Assembly (NCBI GenBank): GCA_020720115.1
Contig: DYPD01000018.1
Coordinates: forward strand, 1 to 43,735
Source: Thiomargarita sp.
GTDB taxonomy: Bacteria; Pseudomonadota; Gammaproteobacteria; Beggiatoales; Beggiatoaceae
Direction: 5' to 3'
DNA length: 43,735 bases
Of the stretch, positions 1-6,717 are shown piece after piece. The notes below the pieces were generated by a model. That model made no database searches. It saw nothing but the letters and a program-made list of their open reading frames with translations, and was not told the origin of the DNA. Both the position numbers and the translations under genes were made by a program. How positions within the stretch are numbered: the first letter of the stretch is position 1; every line of letters starts with the position of its first letter.

Positions 1-63
1 TATCAAATCAAAGACGAGGATTTATTTAATAGAGCTTATGACTACATCAAAGAATGCTATTAA
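1..63 (+). CDS. 3' end of an unidentified gene (partial)
   Basis: Frame 1 is open from the first base and reads about 20 codons to a TAA at 61-63, ending in the residues YDYIKECY. The rest of the gene lies outside the window. The stretch is acidic/aromatic and is followed directly by hairpins and MITE-like repeats, so a transposase tail or another accessory gene is possible, but 20 residues are too few to assign a family. The open frame could be chance. Confidence 0.35.
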   Translation, partial: YQIKDEDLFNRAYDYIKECY

Positions 64-100
64 AGTGATACGGATTTTTTCCTTAGACATTTGCCTAATA

Positions 101-120
101 CTCGTCGCTGGAGCGACGAG
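101..120. repeat. Perfect 9-bp hairpin
   Basis: CTCGTCGCT and AGCGACGAG form a perfect 9-bp stem around a GG loop. It lies 37 bp after the partial gene and could terminate its transcription, although no strong T-tract follows. The central core CGCTGGAGCG is shared with the interrupted palindrome just downstream (128-252), so both look like members of one dispersed palindromic repeat family. Confidence 0.6.
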
Positions 121-127
121 ATATACA

Positions 128-252
128 CTCCCACGCTGGAGAGGCTGTAAAAGAACTCTCAAAATTGGCAATTTTTGCTTCGTAAGTCATTGATTTTACG
201 TTGTCGAAAATCCAGAAAATGAGGTTCTTTTACAGCCTTTGGAGCGTGGGAG
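128..252. repeat. Palindromic repeat interrupted by a MITE-like insertion
   Basis: The left arm CTCCCACGCT (128-137) and right arm AGCGTGGGAG (243-252) are exact reverse complements and would make a 10-bp hairpin with the same GG loop as the repeat at 101-120. A 98-bp segment separates them. The five bases TGGAG occur on both sides (137-141 and 240-244), as expected of a target-site duplication. Confidence 0.6.
142..239. mobile_element. MITE-like element, about 98 bp
   Basis: The element is bounded by 14-bp perfect terminal inverted repeats, GGCTGTAAAAGAAC at 143-156 and its complement at 224-237. It is AT-rich inside and has no coding capacity. It sits in the loop of a palindromic repeat and is flanked by a possible 5-bp duplication (TGGAG). 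These are the hallmarks of a miniature inverted-repeat transposable element mobilised in trans by an unidentified transposase. The IS family cannot be told from this sequence. Confidence 0.6.
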
Positions 253-263
253 CGAGAAAAAAC

Positions 264-482
264 TTAATTCCATTCATCACGCATTCTTCTTTGAATTTCT
301 ACGGGATCGCCATTGAAATTAGGACTATCCTTGAGAATTCCACCAAATGTAGCAAAACTATTTTGTTCTTCCTTTAAAATAAAAGGTTGCAAACGGTTTT
401 TTAATAAATTCAATACCTTTAATTGCTCTTGCTCAGAAAGCATTAAAAGTTGATTATCAATTTCTTGAACTGATAAATTCAT
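264..482 (-). CDS. Small antitoxin-like protein (hypothetical)
   Basis: The gene encodes 72 residues and starts at an ATG preceded by a good Shine-Dalgarno (AGGAGA, about 7 bases upstream). The N-terminal half is helical and charged with a leucine-rich pattern. The C-terminus ends in DPVEIQRRMRDEWN, which resembles the tails of small addiction-module antitoxins that mask a toxin partner. No toxin gene follows: the downstream DNA (1-260) holds only repeats. It is therefore either an orphan antitoxin or an unrelated small protein. The family assignment rests on general resemblance only. Confidence 0.5.
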   Translation of the reverse strand: MNLSVQEIDNQLLMLSEQEQLKVLNLLKNRLQPFILKEEQNSFATFGGILKDSPNFNGDPVEIQRRMRDEWN

Positions 483-519
483 TTCTTAAATCTCCTAGTT
501 TTATAGTTAAAACTATATT

Positions 520-620
520 AGACTTGTTGTAATAAATAAAATCAATAAGTTAAATGAAAACAAATATAGCGTTAAATCATAACACACTATTTTTAATGGT
601 TTTATAATTGCCACAAGTCT
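520..620. mobile_element. MITE-like element, about 101 bp
   Basis: The ends are inverted repeats matching at 12 of 14 positions: AGACTTGTTGTAAT at 520-533, and 607-620, whose complement is AGACTTGTGGCAAT. The interior is very AT-rich and non-coding. The trinucleotide ATT flanks both ends (517-519 and 621-623), possibly a 3-bp target duplication, though in AT-rich DNA this could be chance. The element ends only 38 bp upstream of the 72-aa gene's start and may carry or disturb its promoter. Confidence 0.5.
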
Positions 621-632
621 ATTATTTTTGCC

Positions 633-786
633 TCGTTCCAGCGTTCTACGCAGCCTGGCGGTTTTCGCGCTCTGCGCGTTTTGTACAGAGTGCAGAATTA
701 TTTTCATGACGCTGGTATTCAGCGTCCGTTGCCGCGACACCATGCAAATTAAATTTAATCAATTATACTGCGCCCCGCCTGGAACC
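633..786. repeat. Complex palindromic repeat (REP/BIME-like)
   Basis: A GC-rich island sits in AT-rich surroundings. It contains hairpins CGCGC-TCT-GCGCG (666-678) and GACGCTG-GTATT-CAGCGTC (708-726). Its outer ends CGTTCCAGCG and CGCCTGGAACC are roughly inverted copies of each other. The arrangement resembles dispersed palindromic intergenic elements. It has no credible coding potential. Confidence 0.45.
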
Positions 787-827
787 GCTCTCAGGCATGT
801 TGGTTAAGTGGTTAAAAATCAATCATT

Positions 828-1763
828 TTATTCTTTCGTTTCAAATCCCACCGCGCCCACCACACTAGACACAGCTTGCAGACGAGATAACAAGGAATCT
901 CGCTGTGAAACCAATTTCAATATCACTTCCGATTGTTCATTATGCGCTACCACAATAGAATCCAACTGCTGGCGTAAATAGTTGACTTGCTCAGTCAAGT
1001 CTGTGCGCTCTGTAAGTAATTGTTTTACTTTCTTTTTTAGGGCGGGCAAGTCTTTGCTGTCTTGCAGTAACTGTTGATATTGTGCTTGTAATTTTGCTAA
1101 AGATAATAATTCAAGCTGTGCAGTTCTATATTGTTTTTGCAAACGTAAAATTTCTTCACTCAAGTTTGCTTGCTGTTCTTTAAGCTGATAATACTCAGTT
1201 TCAATTTTTTTCAGTGCAGTACAATGTGTTTGTAGCCCGCTATGTTCATGTTTTAATGCTTGATGCTGTTCCATTAAATTGTCAGTCAGCAATTTAGCAC
1301 TGGATAGCTTTTCCTCTAACTCAGTATTGGTTTTTGTAAGCAAAGCAACTTGCCGCTGTGTAAGGTCGAACTTTTTCAGCGTTAATTGTAATTGAGTTTG
1401 ATTAGCTTTTAATTCCTCAGCGAGAGAAGCTATTTTGGTTTTACATATATCATATTTCTTTAGTTCTATTAGTAAGTGTTCGCGTTCTTGTTCTGAGGCT
1501 TCTAACTGAGTTTGTAAGCTATTAGTTGCATAGGTTTGGCTGGCTAATTGTTCATTCACATCAGCAAATTTTTTCTGCCATTGATGCGAGCGAATTTCCC
1601 ATTCATCCCGTTGTTTATGTACTTGGGTTAACTCTGCCTGACAGTGCTTTTTTTCTGCCAAAATCATCCGCTCGTTGCTTTTACACAAAAAGCGTCCTAA
1701 TAAAGCACTGAGGCAAGCAGTAGCTAAAAGCAGAAAGAAAACTTCATTAATTAAATAGGTCAT
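828..1763 (-). CDS. Membrane-anchored coiled-coil protein
   Basis: This 311-residue protein has one hydrophobic helix at about residues 6-24. Almost all the rest (about 27-300) is Glu/Gln/Lys/Leu-rich with continuous heptad character, predicting one long coiled coil. No catalytic motif is visible and no named family is recognised. It is the last gene of a minus-strand operon, starting 28 bp after the OmpA-type protein, which itself follows an MscS-type channel. This context suggests a structural or tethering role at the inner membrane. Orientation is not certain: the short N-terminus points to a cytoplasmic or periplasmic rod anchored at one end. Confidence 0.75.
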   Translation of the reverse strand: MTYLINEVFFLLLATACLSALLGRFLCKSNERMILAEKKHCQAELTQVHKQRDEWEIRSHQWQKKFADVNEQLASQTYATNSLQTQLEASEQEREHLLIELKKYDICKTKIASLAEELKANQTQLQLTLKKFDLTQRQVALLTKTNTELEEKLSSAKLLTDNLMEQHQALKHEHSGLQTHCTALKKIETEYYQLKEQQANLSEEILRLQKQYRTAQLELLSLAKLQAQYQQLLQDSKDLPALKKKVKQLLTERTDLTEQVNYLRQQLDSIVVAHNEQSEVILKLVSQRDSLLSRLQAVSSVVGAVGFETKE

Positions 1764-1791
1764 TAATAGAATCCTAATAGTCTACTCAAGT

Positions 1792-3582
1792 TTAGTAGCC
1801 TTGAATCCGAAATTCGATACGTCTATTGCGCGCACGTCCAGCGAGTGTTGCATTATCTGCAATAGGATGTGCTTTCCCATATCCAATGGATTTAAACTGT
1901 GTTGCAGAAAATCCATGATGAATTAAATAGTTTTTCACCGCATCAGCACGTTGCTGACTGAGTTGCAAATTTTTATCCGGGTTACCAATATTATCTGTGT
2001 ACCCGGCAATAGTAATCTTAGCTTTTGGGCAACTTTGCATGACGGCAATTAATTCATTTAACAAAGCATAACTGCTGCCTTTAATGATTGCACTGTTTGA
2101 ATCAAACTCAATATTATTTTTTTCCAATAAGGTATTGAATTTGGCTTGGCATAAACGCTCTTGACTATCAGCCGCATAAACATAAAGCTGCAAAAGATAA
2201 TTGTATTTTAACAATTGAGCAGGTAATTTCTGTAAAGCATTGGCGGTTTCTGTGGTGGCGACAGTGCCAGTTAGACGTATTTCATAATTGCTGATTTCTA
2301 ATCGCCCCTGTTCAAACTTTTGTAAAGCGGGGAGCAATAAGTTAATCGCTTGCAACCAATGCGCGGGTTCACCGGAAGCCAGAGTTATGCCTTCTTCTAC
2401 AAAACCCTTATTACCGAATAACTTTCTGGTGCTGGTAATGAGTGTTTGGCGGTCTTCTAATCTTGGAACATAGCCTGATACATGCAGGATTTGTCGTTGA
2501 TAATCAGCGATAAAAGTATAAGGATTGACGCGCTGAAGTGGTTGTTTTTCATCTGCTGCATTTAGGTATAAATAGAGTTGATAGTGCTGGTTTTTTAGGC
2601 TGGCTAGGGCTTGTGTTACTTGTTCTAATTGCGGTGTTGTTTGTGTTACACCAACTAGGCGTATAGTGTAATTGATGATTTCTAAGCGAATGCTTTGAAA
2701 CTGGTTGAGTTGTTCCAACATGAGCAAAAGCATGGGTTGCCAGGCATCGGGTGCGCCAGACGCTAATTGTAATTGTATTTCTGGCGAAGCTTGAGTAAAT
2801 AAATCGGCAAGCTTTGTTTCTATTAATTGTTGAGTTTGAGCATCAGCTACATAGCCAGTGACCTGTAGCCTGTTGTTTTGATAGTTAAGCGTAAAGCTGT
2901 AGGGACTTTGTATGGGTAATTCTTCTGCAACCTGTAAGTAAAGATAGGGAACATAATGATAGTTTTGCAAGGTTTTGAATTGTTGTTTAAGTTGTTCTGC
3001 AATAACTTCTGTTTCTACTACGCCACTCAAGCGTACATCATAATTCACTATTTCTAAACGCGCATCCTGCACTTGCGGTAATTGCGCAAAAATCAGGTTC
3101 AATGCGGTGTGCCAGTCACTCGGTTCTCCAGCCGCTAATGCTAAGGTGTTTTCTATGTGGTATTGCGCAAAGTGCTGTTGTAGTTTTTCTTGCAATGCTT
3201 GGCGATATTGTTCATCTGGTGCATAGCCGGTGAGGTGTATCTGTTGGTTGTGTAATTCTAAGTTTAAGCGATAGGGTGTTATGCGTTCTAGTTGAACTTT
3301 AATCTGGTTGTTCAGTTGACGGATGCCGTGTATCTCGGCTATGAGGTGGATAACTTGGTTGTAGCTTTGGCTATTGCTGGCAGTGCCTTCTAAAGTTACA
3401 TCGCGCCCGGTCACTGACACTTCAACCCAATTCATATCTTGTGCTTGTAAGGTCTGTTGGATTTCTTGCTTGAGTTTAATTTCAATCCGCTGTGCTAAGT
3501 AGGGTACATAATCTAGCAAACCAATAGCGGATAAAACAAATATCAGCGATACTAGGATAAGGTCTTTAAGTTTATGCGGCAT
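1792..3582 (-). CDS. Membrane-anchored repeat protein with OmpA peptidoglycan-binding C-terminus
   Basis: This is a 596-residue envelope protein. An N-terminal hydrophobic segment (about 7-27) anchors it. A BON-like segment follows (about 37-100). Three similar units of roughly 125 residues come next (about 100-222, 223-350, 351-475), each with a strand ending in TGY or SGY, an ASGEP-like turn before a Trp, and an RLEIxNYxIRLxG block. The C-terminus (about 485-596) is a typical OmpA domain with NIEFDS, YTDNIG, LSQQRADAV and NRRIEFRI, known to bind diaminopimelate in peptidoglycan. The design recalls BON-OmpA proteins such as mycobacterial ArfA but with extra repeats. It probably links the inner membrane to the cell wall. 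It lies 26 bp downstream of the MscS gene. Confidence 0.8.
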   Translation of the reverse strand: MPHKLKDLILVSLIFVLSAIGLLDYVPYLAQRIEIKLKQEIQQTLQAQDMNWVEVSVTGRDVTLEGTASNSQSYNQVIHLIAEIHGIRQLNNQIKVQLERITPYRLNLELHNQQIHLTGYAPDEQYRQALQEKLQQHFAQYHIENTLALAAGEPSDWHTALNLIFAQLPQVQDARLEIVNYDVRLSGVVETEVIAEQLKQQFKTLQNYHYVPYLYLQVAEELPIQSPYSFTLNYQNNRLQVTGYVADAQTQQLIETKLADLFTQASPEIQLQLASGAPDAWQPMLLLMLEQLNQFQSIRLEIINYTIRLVGVTQTTPQLEQVTQALASLKNQHYQLYLYLNAADEKQPLQRVNPYTFIADYQRQILHVSGYVPRLEDRQTLITSTRKLFGNKGFVEEGITLASGEPAHWLQAINLLLPALQKFEQGRLEISNYEIRLTGTVATTETANALQKLPAQLLKYNYLLQLYVYAADSQERLCQAKFNTLLEKNNIEFDSNSAIIKGSSYALLNELIAVMQSCPKAKITIAGYTDNIGNPDKNLQLSQQRADAVKNYLIHHGFSATQFKSIGYGKAHPIADNATLAGRARNRRIEFRIQGY

Positions 3583-3608
3583 ACAGTAAGCTCGGTTTAT
3601 GCAAATAA

Positions 3609-5036
3609 TTATTCACCATCCCTACCTTCATCTTGCATCATGCTTGCGTCATCGTCGTGCTGGCTATGCTTTAATGGTGTGCCTATTAAAGAATTGGTTG
3701 TTTGATTTTTCGCTTTTATTTGGGTTGTAGGAGCAGGTTTTGCACTGGGTTTAGTGGGTGTAGCGGCTGTGGTTTTTTGGGGTTGTGGGGCGGCGGTGCG
3801 TGATAGTTTGCTGATAACAGGGTTTTTAATCTGGGCTTTGAGCAAAATATCTTCGGCTTTTTCCAAAATGGGTGTGGTTATTTTGTCGGTGGATTTACCA
3901 AATAGAGAGGGCATGTCTGTGATGTGGATTTTGTGTTCTGTGTGTGGCATTTCTTTTATGTAAATCTGTTGTCCGGTTGCGGGTAATTCATGAACATAGA
4001 TGCTGTTTTCTTTGGGTTTGTAAATGGGTATGGCTAATTCTTGAAAACGAGAGTAAATCATTTCATTGAGGGCAAATTCGACTAAATAGCGGTTGCTGTT
4101 TGGTGCTATCCAAGATAACAAGCGACAATGTAAATATTCTGTTTCTAGTTCAACTAATTTGACTACACTGCCAGGCTTTTTGAGCACGGCGGCATTATCG
4201 TCGGCAATGGCTAAAATTTCTTGACGTATTTGGTTGAGATTGCTGCCATAGGGGAGGCGTACGTCCACTGCAATCATGCGGTTTTCTTCTGTGCTACTGG
4301 ATTCGTTGACAATTTTGCTATTGCCGATTTTGGCATTAGGTAAGGTGACATCAAAGTTTTCGACGGTTAGTAGGCGGGTGCTGCGGATGCCGATATGGGT
4401 GATTTTTCCACGTGTGCCGTCTTCTAAAATGACCAGATCGCCAACGCGATAAGGGGCGTCAGTGAGAATGAGCACGCCAGCAATCACGTCGGAGAGGGTG
4501 TCGCGTGCCGCCATGCCGATGGCTAAACCGACAATGCCAGCGGAAGCCAGTAAAGCGGACATATCCACGTTCCAGGTGGAAAACGTCATGTAAATCGCGC
4601 TTAATGCTACGATCAGGACGGCTAGATTGCTGAATAAAGGTAGGGTTTGTGGTTGTATGAGGCTAAAAGCTTTGGTGTTGTTGGCGGACATTTGTAGCAG
4701 TAACTTACTTAGGCGTAGGCTAAAACCGGCTAACACCAGGATCAGCAGCGTGCGCAATCCTGCTTGTAAGATAAAGGTTAGATTGGCGCTCAGTTGCAAA
4801 AGCTCTACGGAGAAAATCAAGCCGAGAATGAGGACGACGGAAGATGCGGGGGCGGATAGTAAGCCAAGCAGGGCTTCGCTACCCTTGATTTTGAGTGTAT
4901 TGGTTAGCTTGTGTAAGACTTTGGGCAAAAAGTGAGTGACTAATCGCGCTAGTAAATAAGTCAAGGCGCTGGCAAGCAGGGCTTGCAGCCAAGGGGTGTT
5001 GAAAAAGAAGGCGATTGCTGCATTCAGAATTTGCAT
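3609..5036 (-). CDS. MscS-family mechanosensitive ion channel
   Basis: The 475-residue protein has an N-terminal set of hydrophobic helices, then the diagnostic Ala/Gly-rich pore helix (about 165-192: SAGIVGLAIGMAARDTLSDV). After this comes the beta-barrel MscS domain with YRVGDLVILEDGTRGKI and NAKIGNSKIVNES. Channels of this family open on membrane tension and release solutes during osmotic down-shock. The C-terminal ~100 residues are an extension rich in Ala, Pro, Thr and Lys, preceded by imperfect 12-residue repeats. It is the first gene of the operon with the OmpA-type and coiled-coil proteins. Start: an ATG at 5036, divergent from rluD. Confidence 0.9.
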   Translation of the reverse strand: MQILNAAIAFFFNTPWLQALLASALTYLLARLVTHFLPKVLHKLTNTLKIKGSEALLGLLSAPASSVVLILGLIFSVELLQLSANLTFILQAGLRTLLILVLAGFSLRLSKLLLQMSANNTKAFSLIQPQTLPLFSNLAVLIVALSAIYMTFSTWNVDMSALLASAGIVGLAIGMAARDTLSDVIAGVLILTDAPYRVGDLVILEDGTRGKITHIGIRSTRLLTVENFDVTLPNAKIGNSKIVNESSSTEENRMIAVDVRLPYGSNLNQIRQEILAIADDNAAVLKKPGSVVKLVELETEYLHCRLLSWIAPNSNRYLVEFALNEMIYSRFQELAIPIYKPKENSIYVHELPATGQQIYIKEMPHTEHKIHITDMPSLFGKSTDKITTPILEKAEDILLKAQIKNPVISKLSRTAAPQPQKTTAATPTKPSAKPAPTTQIKAKNQTTNSLIGTPLKHSQHDDDASMMQDEGRDGE

Positions 5037-5283
5037 GAAATCTCTTGTAATTAAACGGCGAATAAAAATGACGTGCGGTAAAACGCAAGATTCTGTTGTA
5101 AGGGGCCGCTATAAGGGCGTGAAGGCGGCACGGTTGTGCTCAGCAGTGCTATATTATGCCGACTGCCATTTAATCCTAAAAACCGTTTTAAAAACTAGCC
5201 TATTGAGGATACGCCATACATGTGCAAAATTTTCTGCTGCTTCTCGCGCAAGTGTTCTGCGCCATTCAAGGTTGTTATCAAGC

Positions 5284-6252
5284 ATGTCTAAAACCTGTGT
5301 TCAATTGAGTGAAATTATTCCCGATGCAATGGCGGGGTATCGTTTGGATCAGGCGCTGGCTGAATTATTTCCAGACTATTCCCGCGCTCGCTTGCAACAA
5401 TGGATCCGCGCTGGGCAGGTGCAGGTAGATGCCGCCTTGAAAAAGCCGCGTGATAAGGTGTATGGCGGCGAGCAGGTGGAAGTGCGAGCGGAATTGGTGG
5501 CGGAGGGCGACTGGCAAGCCCAAGCGATTCCGCTGGACATCGTTTATGCCGATGATTGGTTACTGATTATCAACAAGCCGCCCGGGTTAGTGGTGCATCC
5601 GGGCGCGGGTAATACCGCTGGGACGCTGGTTAATGCGTTGCTGCATCAGATGCCGGAATTAGCCAATGTGCCCCGTGCTGGAGTGGTGCATCGTTTGGAT
5701 AAAGATACTTCGGGGCTGTTGGTGGTGGCGCGGCAACTGAGCGCACATCATGCGCTGGTAGAGCAACTGCAAGCGCGAGCATTTGAGCGCGAATACCAGG
5801 CAGTGGTCAGCGGTGTGCTCACGGCCGGCGGTATGGTGGAAGCGCCGCTGGGGCGTCATCATACGCAACGCACGCGCATGGCAGTGGTTGAAAGTGGTAA
5901 GCCGGCGATTACGCATTATCGTGTGGAGCATCGCTTCCGCGCCCATAGCCTGTTGCAAGTTCAACTGGAAACTGGACGCACGCACCAGATTCGCGTACAC
6001 ATGGCACATATTAAACACCCGGTGTTAGGCGACCCACTGTATGCGGGGCGTTCGCGTCTGCCGCCGGACTGTTCGCCAGAATTGCGCGAGTCGCTAGAAC
6101 AGTTCAGACGCCAAGCCTTGCACGCAACGCGCTTGGGCTTGGAACATCCGCACACAGGCGAATGGCTGGAATGGGAAGTTGCCCCACCAGCGGATATGCA
6201 AACTCTGCTGGCGGTATTAGCGCAAGATCAAGCGCAGCACAAACTCCGCTGA
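5284..6252 (+). CDS. rluD: 23S rRNA pseudouridine synthase RluD
   Basis: RluD converts U1911, U1915 and U1917 of 23S rRNA helix 69 to pseudouridine. From the ATG at 5284 the protein has 322 residues, close to the usual ~326. The open frame continues upstream to 4996 but that part is unlike the family. An N-terminal S4 RNA-binding domain (YRLDQALAELFP) precedes the catalytic domain, with the NKPPGLVVHPG block and the catalytic aspartate in HRLDKDTSG. GRTHQIRVHMAH near the end is also typical. RluA/RluC-type paralogues are possible, but length and sequence fit RluD best. It runs convergently into fxsA, with a 6-bp gap. Confidence 0.92.
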   Translation: MSKTCVQLSEIIPDAMAGYRLDQALAELFPDYSRARLQQWIRAGQVQVDAALKKPRDKVYGGEQVEVRAELVAEGDWQAQAIPLDIVYADDWLLIINKPPGLVVHPGAGNTAGTLVNALLHQMPELANVPRAGVVHRLDKDTSGLLVVARQLSAHHALVEQLQARAFEREYQAVVSGVLTAGGMVEAPLGRHHTQRTRMAVVESGKPAITHYRVEHRFRAHSLLQVQLETGRTHQIRVHMAHIKHPVLGDPLYAGRSRLPPDCSPELRESLEQFRRQALHATRLGLEHPHTGEWLEWEVAPPADMQTLLAVLAQDQAQHKLR

Positions 6253-6258
6253 TTATGC

Positions 6259-6699
6259 TTAATCGGGTTCGCGCTTGTATTCGCCTTCCAAAGTGGCGGC
6301 GTGCGGCGGCGGCGTGTGGTGAGGGGCGGGCGAAATGGCAGACGAGAGGATAACGCGACTGCTAAAATAAGCTATCAACCAGCGCCGTGACCAGGGTAAC
6401 AAACACAGAAAACCCAAGACATCGGTGATAAAGCCAGGGGTTATCAATAGCACGCCGCCAATCAGCAACAGCAAGGCTTCCAGCATGGCTTGCGCGGGGA
6501 CTTCGCCGCGCTGCACTTGCGCCTGACAGTGTTTCAGCAAGGTCGTGCTTTGGCTACGCAACATGGCAACGCCAACCAGGGCAGCCAGGATAATCAAGGC
6601 AAGCGTGGGCAGCAGACCTATCTGTTTACCAACGGCAATGAGTAGGTAAATTTCAATAAAGGGTAAGCTGATGAAAGCCAACAATAAATAGGTAATCAT
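6259..6699 (-). CDS. fxsA: FxsA family membrane protein
   Basis: This is a 146-residue inner-membrane protein with hydrophobic segments at about 1-24, 28-46 and 72-100. It carries the family hallmarks LPFIEIYLLIAVG and GGVLLITPGFITDVLG. FxsA is a cytoplasmic-membrane protein named for suppressing F-plasmid exclusion of phage T7; its normal role is unclear. It starts 18 bp after the hydrogenase stop codon, with no evident Shine-Dalgarno, so it may be translated from the same transcript. This is an unusual partner for a hydrogenase. Confidence 0.88.
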   Translation of the reverse strand: MITYLLLAFISLPFIEIYLLIAVGKQIGLLPTLALIILAALVGVAMLRSQSTTLLKHCQAQVQRGEVPAQAMLEALLLLIGGVLLITPGFITDVLGFLCLLPWSRRWLIAYFSSRVILSSAISPAPHHTPPPHAATLEGEYKREPD

Positions 6700-6717
6700 G
6701 GCGATTTTGTTGCGAGT

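Larger units (their letters stand above)
483..827. other. Gene-free, repeat-rich spacer
   Basis: This 345-bp stretch holds the 5' leader of the small antitoxin-like gene, a second MITE-like element (520-620) and a complex palindromic element (about 633-786). The minus-strand reading frame across 513-743 simply runs through these repeats and is not convincing as a gene. Confidence 0.6.

Noticed and set aside
513-743. Minus-strand open frame of 76 codons
   Set aside because: It runs through a palindromic repeat and a MITE-like element, has no ribosome-binding site and shows no protein-like composition.
1792-5036. ZorA/ZorB-type defence motor formed by the OmpA-type protein
   Set aside because: The neighbour is an MscS channel, not a MotA-like protein, and the EH_Signature-like gene is over 9 kb away. 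The ExbB at 29121-30476 is of the TonB type with DUF3450, not ZorA.
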